A DNA stretch of 64,000 nucleotides. Origin: Marsupella aquatica. Lineage: Eukaryota; Marchantiophyta. Both the position numbers and the translations under genes were made by a program. The notes under the pieces were generated by a model, which searched no databases, was not told the origin of the DNA, and saw only the letters and a list, made by a program, of their open reading frames with translations. The stretch spans positions 14,632,001 through 14,696,000 of the forward strand of contig OZ316894.1 of NCBI GenBank assembly GCA_973895155.1, written 5' to 3'. Of the stretch, positions 53,995 through 64,000 are shown piece after piece. The first letter of the stretch is position 1, and each line of letters starts with the position of its first letter.

Positions 53995-55149
53995 TGATTG
54001 ACTATGTGCATTGCAGCTTCAATCTCGATGAGAGAGCCTCGATCTCCCTTGAATACAGTGCAAAGCACACGAGGATGGTACTTGATATTTTCGGGGTTTT
54101 CGTCCGTGATCTGTAACCAGGAATAGAGACGATGATTCTCGTCAAATACACAAAACATCTTGTCTTTTAAGACGAGAAAATCGGGATCCATTTCGCAGCC
54201 CGCTTCAAATTTCTCATTCTGGGAAACCCATACAGCATCCCAACTCTCACGAATTTTGGGTGTGCAGAATTGGATAACCCCTTCAGAATCAGCGGGTTGA
54301 ACATAGAACCGCATCCCTATGGAGGAGTTGTAACCGGAACTCCGAAATGAATCTTTGAGCTTCTCGATCGAAGCGTTCTCCTTCTGCAAAGTCCGGACGA
54401 CTTCCATGTTGACTAAGCGGCAAAGCGGTATATAGGGGGGATCCTTAGGCTCTCCTCTAAAATCAGTCCCAAACGACATCGCATGTTTCGCGATCACATC
54501 ACCCATCGACAGAGCCCCTTCACTTCCGTCCTCCATCACGAAATCGCTGAAATTCTCCATGGCTCCTTGTTTCTGCTTTGGAACTGTCTGCCCAATATGT
54601 CAAAGTGACTGCGATGCAATTGAGCGTGTAACTCTTCGAGTGTAAACAGAACCAGAGAATGAAGTCTCGGATGTCTCAGAATTACCGGGAGAAGTATTGT
54701 CCATCTCTGGATAAAGAGTAGAAGGCGGTAAGGTTTGGAATGTTCTCAACCAATCGTAGAGGTCTGCAACGTTATCCTGCGACTGGATAGATGAGCTCCA
54801 CGTCGCAAACAGACAACACGGAGCACGTTCTTTCCCGAAAGACAGAGAGGACAGCGAATCTTAAAACATGATCAGACCTATCGAATTGGCCTTTCACATG
54901 TAAAAGATCCATCAAAGACCGTCGATCAACTTAAATATTTACTTTTCATGATGAAAAGAAACAGCAAAAAGAGCGACGACACCAACAAGAAAGAGACACA
55001 TGTCACATGTTCTAAACGGTCATGATCAATAGAACCAAAATTTTCTAAATGACGTCTCTAAATCTTTGCCACTTTAGGGATAAAACGGTCACTAAGGTAT
55101 GAAGTTACCATTATAAATATCCGTTGAGTCACAACAACGGACAAGCATG

Positions 55150-55174
55150 TATAATAGCGCCCGGCGCTATTATA
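55150..55174. repeat. type I palindrome, 11-bp arms
   Basis: TATAATAGCGC-CCG-GCGCTATTATA, perfect arms. Confidence 0.92.
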
Positions 55175-55266
55175 GAAATTACACCTAAATCACCATAAAT
55201 TTTCATACATTTCTATAATCACGCTCGGAGATATTAAGGGCCCTTACCATAAAATAAGCCCACAAC

Positions 55267-55289
55267 ATAATAGCACCCGATGCTATTAT
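55267..55289. repeat. type I palindrome, variant core
   Basis: ATAATAGCA-CCCGA-TGCTATTAT. The inner CG pair is replaced by A and T on both sides, so pairing is kept for 9 bp. Confidence 0.82.
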
Positions 55290-55352
55290 TAAATCATTTC
55301 TGAAATGTCATTTAACTCCTTAAATACAACAATGGTCGTAAATTTCTTTGCT

Positions 55353-55357
55353 TTTTG
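55353..55357. repeat. left target duplication of copia 2
   Basis: TTTTG here and at 63272-63276, directly outside the two LTRs. Confidence 0.85.
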
Positions 55358-55701
55358 TGTTGAGCATAGACGACATTCGCAACGGCAAGCCCATGAACCA
55401 TCCAACGCACAATAGTCAACACAGAGAGATACATGGTTCACCTCCACATGAGGCTACGTCCACGGGAACACACAAGAGCTTTACTGCACTCTAGGCCGAC
55501 CGGCCATACCAAGCATCCATAGCACAAGCTCTCCCTATCTCTCAACTAGCTCCGTAACAATGAGCCTAAGTTCCACCAACGTCTGGCATCAGCCCTGGCT
55601 ATATGCACACCAGCACTACCGCTAACATTAGCTAAGTCCTAACCCGAGTTAGACTAACTGTGGTTAGTTCATGAGTCACAAGACTAGAGCAATATCTAAC
55701 A
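55358..55701 (-). repeat. 3' LTR of copia 2
   Basis: 344 bp, TGTTGAG...TCTAACA on this strand. Ten differences from the other LTR (about 97% identical), nine of them transitions. Confidence 0.95.
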
Positions 55702-57892
55702 AACTCCCCCTTGACTCTTGTCTTGGGGACTAGACTAAATGCTACTATATGGAATCCTCAACGGGAAGTTCTAGACAATCACCAAACCAGGTCTCCCCCT
55801 AAAAACCACAAGGGTTAACTAGAACTAAGCCGTAGCCTAACAGGAATGAGTAATCCATATACAAATAGTCACACATTGCTAAATAACTCTACTTGCACTA
55901 CAACTGCAAAACCTGCAAAGTAGCACGGTGTCTTGAGCAACTCTCCACAGGAATCACTTTGGTAAAGGCATCAGCGGGATTGAGCTTTCCATCAATCTTG
56001 ACTAGCTCAAAAGTTTTATCAGACACTGCTTGCCTGATAAAATGGTACCTGATATCAATGTGCTTCACCCTACTATCCATCACCTAGTTAGTAGCCAAGT
56101 GAAGAGCACTCTGACTATCACAGTTTAGAGTCATTTTGCCATGCTCTAAACCCATCTCCGCGATCAACTTGTCCAACCAAATTATTTCTTTTGCTGTTGC
56201 AATATACTCTGCTTCTGTAGTAGACTGAGATATGCACTTCTGCAAGGTAGATTTCCAACTAATACATCCTCCTCCAAGAGTGTATACAAACCCAGTTGTA
56301 GACCTCCTTGTATCCAGACAGCCTCCATAGTCAGAATTTACATAGCCAACTAACGTTCTATCTGATCTATTATCAAATAGTAATCCATAGTCTTGTGTTC
56401 CCTTCAGATCCTTGAGAATCCACTTCACAGCTTCCCAATGTACCTTCCCTGGATTTGACATGAATCTGTTGACCTAGCCCATCGCTAGGGCCAAGTCAGG
56501 CCTAGTACAAGTCATCAAATATATCAGACTGCCTACTACCTTCTCATAAGGAATCTTAGCCATCAAACCTTTCTCCACAGCATCCGTAGGAGAGAAAGCC
56601 GATGATAACTTAAAATGTGAAGCTAAAGGAATACTCACTGACTTACAGTTCTCCATGTTGAATCGTGCAAGTACTTTCCTTGCATACTGGCCTTGACTCA
56701 AGCACAACTGTCCAGTCTCAGAGTTCCTAAAAATCTCCATCCCTAAGATCCTCTTGGCTTTACCAAGATCCTTCATCCTGAATTTAGCACTCAATTTTGC
56801 CTTGAGATTGTCAACCTCAGATTGATCTTTAGTCACAATAAGCATGTCATCCACATAGATTACCAGAATGATGAAACCAAATACATCATTCTTGACTGAT
56901 TTTGTATACACACAAGGATCATACACCATCCTTGTAAAACCTTGAGCAAGCATGAAATCATCCACCACTTGCTGACCTCTTGGAAGCTCCACCAGCTCCC
57001 ATGTCTTGTTGTCACTCAAAGATTGTAACTCCCTTTGCATTGCTACATTCCACTCATGCTTCTGCTCTGAAGCACAAGCCTCATTGTACGAAGAAGGCTC
57101 TCCTTCTTCCAAGATCAAAGCCATGTCATCATCATCAGGTGCAATGTCAATATCATCTAGCTTAGATGAGTCTGCCCATTGACTATACCTGGTAGGAGCT
57201 CTAGTAGAACGACTAGAAGTTTTTCTAGTAGATGACTCAGGCTGATTTGTTGTTGCTGCTGGTTAAATTTGAGGTACCCCAACAACAATCTGCTCCTCTT
57301 GTTCCATCACAGGAACCAGCTCCAAGCCCAGAGCTTCTCCATCTCTCCTGTCATGAACTGCATCATGACTAACCTCCCCTTCAACCCGGTCCGGGATGAG
57401 AGATTTCCCCTTGTCAGTATGGGAGTCTTGAGAACTCTCCCCCTCCTTTGATGATCTGGATTCATTAAAGGACACATCTCGACTGACAATTAGCTTACAG
57501 GGTACTGGATCCCATAACCTATAACCCTTCACACTTTTTTGATAGCCAAGGAAAATGCACTTCTTTGACTTGGACTCCAGCTTGGATCGCAGCTGGGAAG
57601 GTGTAAGCACATAAGCATCACATCCAAAAATCCTCAGATGTGAGTAATCTGCTGGACGCCCGTACCTCATTTCAAATGGCGTCTTGAATCCAATAGAACT
57701 GGATGGAGAAAAATTTACCAAATAAGCTGCAGTGTTGACAGCTTCAGCCCAAAACTCATGTGGTAAGCATGATTGACTCAATATACTCCTCAAGCGGTCC
57801 AATAGTGTTCGGTTGAGTCTCTCAAAAACACCATTCTACTGAGGAGTATAACTTGTTGTGAGACGGCGGGTAATCCCCTGCTCCTTACAATA

Positions 57893-60356
57893 TGTCACGC
57901 GATTGACATGGGTCTTAACACCAAAAACGTCACTATGGGTGCCAAAACCATCTCCTTGTACCTGAGGATCACGAAGGGATGTTGTGAATGCCGGTAAACA
58001 CCAGTTTATGCCCTTAACACCAGACTATCATAGCAAGACTCTATCACACATCACCCAAGCTCAATCCCAAGGAACCGAGGTTGGGGATCAGATCTGTGCT
58101 CATGATAGTTCTGGTGAGAAGGGGTCTTCATATCGGGCCCGTACACACAGGGCCTAGCGCTACGGTGCGCATAGGTCTATACATATGCTTACTGTCATAG
58201 GTATGTTTCTATTCTGCCGCCGGAATGTACCCATAAACCAGTGACTCCTGACTGATTCCCGGCTTAGGGACTTCTAAGCCATTGCCCCACCACTCTGCCA
58301 TTCCACTCTCAACAATCAGAGCTATGACAGTCCTCACCCAGCCCGCTTCAATGCACCCGGTACACCTCTCAGTGGCGCTACTAGTTCCATCATACACTCA
58401 GATTGCCTCACACACACACACATCCATGAGAGAAATGAGGCCTGAGAGGAAAACTCAATTAGATTCAACGATGTGCACAATAGTTCACTAAGAACACTTG
58501 ATCCGAACAATAGGCCCGAAGGCTGTCTACTCCAGATTGCAGCGTGCTTGCCCCGCAAGCCCCATGCTTGCCATGCAAGCTCAATCCTGAACCTGAGCCC
58601 GGCTCACTCCAGATTGCGACGGCATATTGGACTCAAACCAATCCCGTACTTGCCTTGCAAACTCAATCCTGAACTCAACCTCCTTCACTGCACTTCATTC
58701 TTGGGGGCACATACAGATCTCACACCTCCAATTCAGAACGTCAAGTTACGCATACATAGTTGACTCGACTTCAAAGCTGGTACCAGGCCTAATGGCGATC
58801 TACCCCAGACTGCAATGAGGCCCGGCCTCACGCTTGCCCTGCAAGCTCCGCTCTGGCCATAGATCCCTTAGTGCTCTCCACCAGACAAAGGCCGGGACTC
58901 CCCATGGATCACGTAGCCTTGCCAGACTGAACTGTAAATGCTCCTCCTGCTGCCCCTCAATCAGTGTCTCAGCCTCCCTAATGTGCTCACCACAAATCAA
59001 ATTGACATCCTCCCCACAGTTTACAATCACCAATACATCACCTATCACCAAGGCTCTGTATCGGGGGAAAAGAACCCAGTTGTGCTACTCACTAGAAAGA
59101 GCCACAATCCAGTTCGCAAACCTAGCAACCCGTTGCTGTGAAGCTTGGCTGATTACTCCCTGAGTAATAGCACAACCAAGCTCTCCCCAACACGCAGCGT
59201 CCAAGTCCAGCCTTGCTTGCACAGAGCTCCTCCCTGCTGCTCAGTCTAAGTGAGATCACACAACTGAAGTCCCCCCCTCTGCCTCTACCGGAGGGATGCT
59301 CTATATACTCTCTCATTGAGCCCAAATGGGTGGATGCTACGCTGCTGGAGCCCCATCCCAGCCCTAATAGAGCCGCCACTATCTCTAACTACTGAACCCT
59401 AACTCGCAACTTTATTTCTATCTCGAATTGGCTATGTACTTCGGATTCGGCCCTCCTCCATAGTTTTTGCGAGCTTGCGCCTCCTCTCCCGATTTCTCTA
59501 TTTAACCATTTTCTGCGTGGATAGCAACGTTGGAAGCGGCTTGAGCTCCTCTTTCCAACGAGGTCAATTATAGCCGATTTGGTCAAATACACAGAGAGTT
59601 ATGCCCCCGTAACCGAGAGGGGGTACTCACTGTTGCGCTAACCCGAGTTACATAGCTAACCCGAGTTCGGCTAACCTAGCTATCCTATCTAACCCGAGTA
59701 GAGCTAACCCGTGGTCTCGGGTTAGGCCGTCACCCGCTATCCGCTATCCACTATCCTAGCCTAAGCTGAGCCCGAACCCGAGCTTACCTATGCTAACCTG
59801 ACCCCGAGTTAAGTCTAACCCGGGATCAATCTAATCCGAACCCGGGTTAAGCCTAAGCTGAAGCCGTGCTTACCTAAGCTAAGCTGAAGCCGTGCTTACC
59901 TGAGCTAAGCTGAAGCCGTGCTGACCTAAGCTAAGCTGAAGCCGTGCTGACCTGAGCTAAGCTGAAGCCGTGCTCACATAAGCTAAGCCGTGGTCGAGCT
60001 TGGGTTAACCCGAAACTGAAGCCGAATCCGCTAATTCCGGCCACAAGTTAACCCGTCACACTAATCAGGCCGTATCTTTCTTAATACACCTCCGTTTCCT
60101 GAGTGTTTTATATCGATTTTACTCGCCTTGACCAGATCTTTCCAATGCTCTTTACAGATCCGGATTTGGTGACATATTGAAAGAGATATGGTCGCCGACC
60201 ACCTGCGACATAGCTTTTATTTCCCTACTCTTAACGCCATGATTGCCCTTATTCTTGCCATCTTGCTAATTGTTATGCAATATCAATAGCTACTCCTTGC
60301 ATACAGCAACCTACTTAATCAGATTACAAAATAAGGACCATGTCATTGGCGTCACA
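57893..60356. mobile_element. nested TG..CA element, probable solo LTR
   Basis: 2,464 bp from TGTCACGC to GCGTCACA inside the integrase of copia 2, flanked by CAATA on both sides (57888-57892 and 60357-60361). TG..CA ends and a 5-bp duplication fit an LTR element. I found no internal copy of its ends, so a solo LTR or short non-autonomous element is likely. No coding region is supportable. The motif CCGCCGGAATG near 58220 is shared with the GC-rich element near 15800. Confidence 0.8.
59853..59982 (+). repeat. 26-bp tandem repeat, five units
   Basis: Units of CTAAGCTGAAGCCGTGCTTA-CCTAAG, exactly 26 bp, with small changes (TTACC, GACC, CACA; AAG or GAG). Preceded by AACCCGAGTT-rich imperfect repeats (59640-59850). 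Confidence 0.9.
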
Positions 60357-62927
60357 CAATACATTCTAAATTCCCCGGAACTGTATTCACCGCCGTTATC
60401 CGATCAAAGATATCTCATCTTATTACCAGTCTGATTCTCAACTTGGGCTTTCCACTCCTTAAAAGTGACAAAAACATCAGACTTACTGTGTAGAAAGTAT
60501 ATCCACACATACCTTGAGTAATCGTCAATGAACGTGACATAGTATAACCGTCCAGAATGTGAGGGAGTAGAGGCTGGACCTCACATATCACTATGTACAT
60601 ACTCAAGTACCTCCTTGCTGGTGTGAGTTCCAACTCCGAAGGGTTTCCTGTGCTGCTTTCCTAGCACATAGTACTCACAAAATTCCAACTTACAAGATTG
60701 CAAATTAAAAAGTACTCCTTTCTTCTAAAGAATAGCCAAACCTTTTTCACTCATGTGGCCCAAACAGAAGTGCCATAGCCGGGCCGTCTCCTCATGAGAT
60801 GAGGTTATATTGGCTTCATCACAAACTACACTGCCCTCCAAAACGTATAGATTGCAATGTCTCTTTCCTTTCAATACAACTTTAGTACCAGTTGAAACCT
60901 GAAGGACACCATTAGCAAAACTCCACTAATGGTCATTTGCTTCTAAAACTCCAAGTGAAATGAGATTTTTCATCATGCTGGGAATATGTCTCACATTCCT
61001 CAACGTTCTCATAGCACCATCAAACATCTGAAATCTTACAGATCCAAGTCCAACAACTTGACATGGGATTCCATTTCCCATCAACACTGACCCATTGGAA
61101 ACCGTGTAAGAACTGAAACAATCTCTCTTAGAGCAAATGTGAAAAATACTTGCACTATCTAGAATCTAGTCATCACTACCTGGATTTGACACTACGTTGA
61201 GAGCATAACCTTGACATCACAATATGTCATCATCATTGAGTAAATTTACCTCATGCAAGCTCGATGCCGCGTTAGCAGATGCAGTAGGGACCTTTACTCG
61301 ACAATCCATTTTCATGTGGCCAGGCTTGCCACAATTCCAACATGCAAGAGGCTTCCTCTCTTGCGATTTCCCTCTGGATTTAGATCTCCCCTGTGATGTA
61401 GATCTAAACCTATTCGGCCCATTTGTACGTTGCGCTACTCTCCCACGGTTCACGTTCAGCGTAGTGCCAGAAGAAGATGCTGTCTGTGATTGACCCAACT
61501 TCTTCTGAGCATCATTAGACAATAATGAGCTCACCACCGCATTATACGAAATGGACTTCAGATCTCTATACAAGAGCACCTGTTTCAAGCCCTAATATGA
61601 CGGCGGTAAGGAGCTTAGCAGAAGCAAGGCCTTATCCTCATCTTCAACTCCTTTTCCTAGGTTTGATAGATCCACCGCTAGACTGTCAAATTCATCCAGG
61701 TGATCCTGCATCTTGCTCCCTTCCTTGAGCCTGAGGCTCATCAAGAGAGACTTCTTGTACAGCCGGTCTGACGCATCTTTCCGGTAGAAGCTCTTAGAGC
61801 CTTGAACAATGACGCGCAATCCGCATAATCATCCAGCTGCTTGATGATGTGCGGCTTGAGATATAGCATCACTGCATTGACAACAATCACCTGCTCCTGT
61901 CTCCACTGCTTCTCTGAAATATCCTCCTCTCCATCATACTACTCTCGCGATGAAAGCAAATGAGCTAAGCCCATGGCCCGTAGAACACCCTTCACTTGCT
62001 TCTCCCATAGCAAGTAAGTAGTTAGTACGACCATCGTACTTCTCCACCTCAAACTTCACTCCTCCGAATCTAGCCATCTCCCTCTTCTTCCCTACTACGG
62101 ATAACTCTGGTAGTAGTACAGCTTCCTCCACTGCACGTCGCATCGGTGATCGTGGTAAGTGAGGGAGCCGGGTGTGTGTATACACACACAAGACTCCTTT
62201 AACCCCTTTAAAACAAAAAAATAACCCCAAAATAAAATTTGAGTTCTCACCTTAAAAAACCGCTATTTACACTAAGGAAAAGATGAGTGCCAACGGTCCA
62301 AAGTTGCCAAATTTTACCGGTTAGGTTTGCAAGCTCCGTAGTGGGAAAAACTTTCCGTCGTGTCACACTCACTCCGTGTCAAGTGCCAATCCCGGGCTCA
62401 AAACGACCGCCTTGCCGCGATCAAAACATTGAGTCGTAGCACTTCGCGTTTCTTCCACCGAGTCGTATGTCACGAAGAGAAACCCGGTTCAGATGTGAAC
62501 AAGCTCCATAGCTTGTAAAAAAACCTGAACGCCTCCGTCACTTGTCACGTCGCACTCGGTAACAACTCGGTAGCAATCCAGCTACCGAAACGACCAGCTT
62601 GCTTCAACCTTCAACTTGAGCTATAATGTGTGATCCCTCCCGCACCGCACAGCTCACATCGTTGAAAAACGCAAACTCTGGTCTCTCCCCCGAAAAGCTG
62701 TCGAATATGAATAAACCCTGAATGATGCAAACTTCAATTCCTCCGCACCACTGATATCGATCAGCAAGTTCTAACCACCGTTAGAAAGTCCTCTCACTAA
62801 CCTATCCTCATAGCCACACACATTCGAGTTTCATGCGACGAAACTCTAAATGTACCATCAACAATGAACGCTGGAAAAACCTGTCACAAAAAACCCCGTC
62901 ACCTCCCAGGCATGCTTTGATACCACT

Positions 62928-63271
62928 TGTTGAGCATAGACGATATTCGCAACGGCAAGCCCATGAACCATCCAACGCACAATAGTTGACACAGAGAGAT
63001 ATGTGGTTCACCTCCACATGAGGCTACGTCCACGGGAACACACAAGAGCTTTACTGCACTCTAGGCCGACCAGCCATACCAAGCATCCACAGCACAAGCT
63101 CTCCCTATCTCTCAACTAGCTCCGTAACAATGAGCCTAAGTTCCACCAGGGTCTGGCATCAGCCCTGGCTATATGCACACCAGCACTACCGCTAACATTA
63201 GCTAAGTCCTAACCCGAGTTAGACTAACTGTGGTTAGCTCATGAGTCACAAGACTAGAGCAATATCTAACA
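62928..63271 (-). repeat. 5' LTR of copia 2
   Basis: 344 bp, TGTTGAG...TCTAACA, next to the primer-binding site; the partner of 55358-55701. Confidence 0.95.
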
Positions 63272-63301
63272 TTTTGGACACGTAAATATGTATTATTAAT
63301 A

Positions 63302-63318
63302 ATAGCGCCAAGCGCTAT
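63302..63318. repeat. type I palindrome
   Basis: ATAGCGC-CAA-GCGCTAT, 7-bp perfect arms. Confidence 0.9.
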
Positions 63319-63405
63319 CAATGTTGTGGGTAAATATATATCTCATCTTGTTGTATTTTTGGGTTCATCTCCACATATTGTGTGGCATGAAAAAAGAGAT
63401 TTTTG

Positions 63406-63422
63406 CTAGCACTCGACGCTAC
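63406..63422. repeat. type I palindrome, degenerate
   Basis: CTAGC-A-CTCGA-CGCTA; one arm position is lost. Confidence 0.6.
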
Positions 63423-63649
63423 TAATATCCATTGCTGAAGATGCCGTTAAACTAACGGAAACATTTTTATTCCAACGGTCATCCGCTGCCATTCTTTGGT
63501 CACTTTTCCATTGCATCAACGGTAATTAAATTGGAATTCGACTTGTCGTATGGTGGTTTCTTTGTTGAAGTTTCTTAGAAGCGGTGAAAGAAGAAACTAA
63601 AACTATCACGACACTCTCATTTTACCATTGTGGTCGATGATATTCCGCA

Positions 63650-64000
63650 ATGCAGCGTGTAATTAGAGTAAGTTGTTCGGCGACAGGTGAGGTGATTACC
63701 GTACTTGTGACCAATCGACCAGGTACTCAATGCGTTAGTGAGAATTATCTTTCCACAAGATTTGATGTCCAAAGGAAAGATATTGATAATTTAGGTACAT
63801 TTGCTGGTTGTACAGCTCATTTCCATTACAATCAAGGAGAGAAATTCTGGGAGTTGCATATTGGTGTTGATTACTCTCTATACCTCAAAGGAAAAGATGA
63901 TGTTCGTGTTAAATTACAGAAGGTAATTGCACCCAGGGAAGTCATCGATCTCACATCTGAAGGCGAGGACTCATTCCTTGGATCTCCTTTTTCGATGGAT
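63650..64000 (+). CDS. gene D, 5' part, function unknown
   Basis: An open frame of 117 codons from ATG 63650 that runs off the window with no stop. It begins MQRVIRVSCSATGEVITVLV and alternates short hydrophobic strands with charged residues (FWELHIGVDYSLYLKG, VRVKLQKVIAP), suggesting a beta-rich domain. The end of the visible part is VIDLTSEGEDS, the classic form of a SUMO-interacting motif (hydrophobic core followed by acidic residues). No family recognised. It is divergent from gene C and preceded by two type I palindromes. Unlike A, B and C, the visible part has no stop or frameshift. Confidence 0.65.
   Translation, partial: MQRVIRVSCSATGEVITVLVTNRPGTQCVSENYLSTRFDVQRKDIDNLGTFAGCTAHFHYNQGEKFWELHIGVDYSLYLKGKDDVRVKLQKVIAPREVIDLTSEGEDSFLGSPFSMD

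Larger units (their letters stand above)
50543..54560 (-). pseudogene. gene C: ParB-like plus methyltransferase-like fusion, decayed
   Basis: Full-length member of the A/B/C family. Exon 1 (54560-53995): ParB-like domain with IPLCRLVNMEVVRTLQ, KLKDSFRSSGY and VFDENHRLYSW (near 54130-54160). Intron 1 (53994-53895). Exon 2: helical part, LFTAV...KQWCHTWHMW, CPWYLDIDKW and a basic end. Intron 2 (about 52565-52389). Exon 3: Lys-rich linker, LPMGLRP (51932-51953) at the motif IV site, then DDGLLAILHTGEY. Intron 3 (about 51688-51513). Exon 4: FAGNARLPVGFMQSVLELI, motif I DWTVGSGSTF (near 51255-51280) and FILGIEN; acidic tail. The last exon ends at 50543. Defects: TGA near 53778, TAA near 53631, TGA near 53412, TGA near 53334, a frameshift near 52740, TGA near 50667. 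Closest to gene A. Confidence 0.78.
54561..55357. other. upstream region of gene C
   Basis: No gene. Two palindromes (55150-55174 and 55267-55289) and a TATAAATA stretch near 55114. It is the left half of the gene C to gene D intergenic region, cut by copia 2. Confidence 0.5.
55898..62230 (-). pseudogene. copia 2 gag-pol, broken
   Basis: Read leftwards: gag N-terminal part (62230-61934, frameshifted after KYDGRTNYLL), gag C-terminal part with zinc knuckle CWNCGKPGHMKMDC (61588-61217), a protease start ILDSASIFHIC preceded by TAG, integrase up to SDNGGEYSSGEF at 60366, the nested element, then integrase from YCKEQGITRRL with TAG in YTPQ*NG, DRLRSILSQSCLPHEFWAEAV, a reverse transcriptase with an internal in-frame deletion (GQQVVD joined to DFMLAQGF), YVDD near 56850, and RNase H to the end near 55898. 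The deletion removes the finger region and the QMDV catalytic Asp. TGA stands at the gag-protease join, at the same place as in copia 1. Not autonomous. Confidence 0.9.
55358..63271 (-). mobile_element. copia 2, complete Ty1/copia element with nested insertion
   Basis: 7,914 bp on the minus strand with two 344-bp LTRs, TTTTG target duplications, primer-binding site TGGTATCAAAGC next to the right LTR (about 62914-62926) and polypurine tract CAAGGGGGAG next to the left LTR (about 55702-55712). Its coding part is decayed and holds a nested 2,464-bp element (57893-60356), so the copia itself is about 5.4 kb. Inserted between genes C and D. Same family as copia 1. Confidence 0.95.
63277..63649. 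other. upstream region of gene D
   Basis: No gene. Palindromes at 63302-63318 and 63406-63422. Before copia 2 arrived it was continuous with 54561-55357, giving a roughly 1.2-kb divergent promoter region between genes C and D. Confidence 0.55.

Noticed and set aside
430-54560. Organelle-type U-to-C RNA editing or a reassigned stop codon as an explanation for the stops
   Set aside because: Several stops replace Trp (TGG to TAG or TGA), which U-to-C editing cannot repair, and frameshifts are also present. No single stop codon is used consistently for one amino acid.
82-63422. Type I palindromes as transcription terminators of the bacterial kind
   Set aside because: They lack a following T run, sit mostly within introns and occur in a eukaryotic context.
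1-64000. tRNA, rRNA or other structured RNA genes
   Set aside because: No cloverleaf with B-box (GGTTCGANNCC) or rRNA-like stretch was recognised by eye; a tRNAscan or Infernal run would be decisive.

Overview
The window reads as a nuclear, repeat-rich genome of the green plant lineage (land plant or streptophyte alga; I cannot fix the species). The grounds are: introns with GT..AG ends, several Ty1/copia elements with plant-type primer-binding sites, a Mutator-like (MULE) transposase with SWIM finger, a LINE with APE endonuclease, TTTAGGG-type interstitial repeats, and premature stops that mostly look like decayed CAG (a CHG site) and CGA (a CG site) codons, as expected from plant-style cytosine methylation. 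I saw no bacterial operon signals, rRNA, tRNA or CRISPR array.

Layout. 0.4-3.3 kb: gene A, a 5'-truncated decayed copy of a multi-exon family. 3.6-8.4 kb: copia 1 (LTR, PBS, gag-pol, 3' truncated). 8.4-10.2 kb: LINE 5' end made of seven 181-bp monomers followed by ORF1. 10.5-22 kb: a MULE whose right terminal inverted repeat is split by a GC-rich element coding a ~1,100-residue coiled-coil protein, itself hit by a LINE. 22.4-26.5 kb: gene B. 27-31 kb: LINE pieces in both orientations. 30.7-35.2 kb: two broken copia elements meeting tail to tail. 35-49 kb: mostly unassigned, low-information sequence with tandem repeats, an AT-hook-like remnant, an unknown spliced gene split by a LINE, and LINE fragments. 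49.6-54.6 kb: a small unknown gene and gene C. 55.36-63.27 kb: copia 2, a complete 7.9-kb element with TTTTG target duplication, carrying a nested 2.46-kb TG..CA element with CAATA target duplication. 63.65 kb to the end: the open 5' part of gene D.

The most unusual content is the family A/B/C. Read in order, its products join an N-terminal ParB-like domain, a helical middle and a C-terminal domain shaped like a beta-class DNA N4/N6-methyltransferase, but with both catalytic motifs changed in the same way in all copies. Its introns and flanks carry short palindromes built on one plan (two arms around a short centre). A and C, which resemble each other most, share one core (TAGCGC-YNR-GCGCTA); B has another (GCCAGCGATATCGCTGGC and variants). 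Arm extensions change on both sides together. Since bacterial ParB proteins bind short dispersed palindromes (parS), I propose, as inference only, that these are cognate sites of the family. All three copies carry stops and frameshifts here, so an intact member must be sought elsewhere in the genome.

A second coherent story is one LINE family scattered over the window in complementary pieces: 5' monomers plus ORF1, endonuclease, reverse transcriptase plus an (ATTACC)n tail, 3' ends only, and one insertion that is nothing but the tail.
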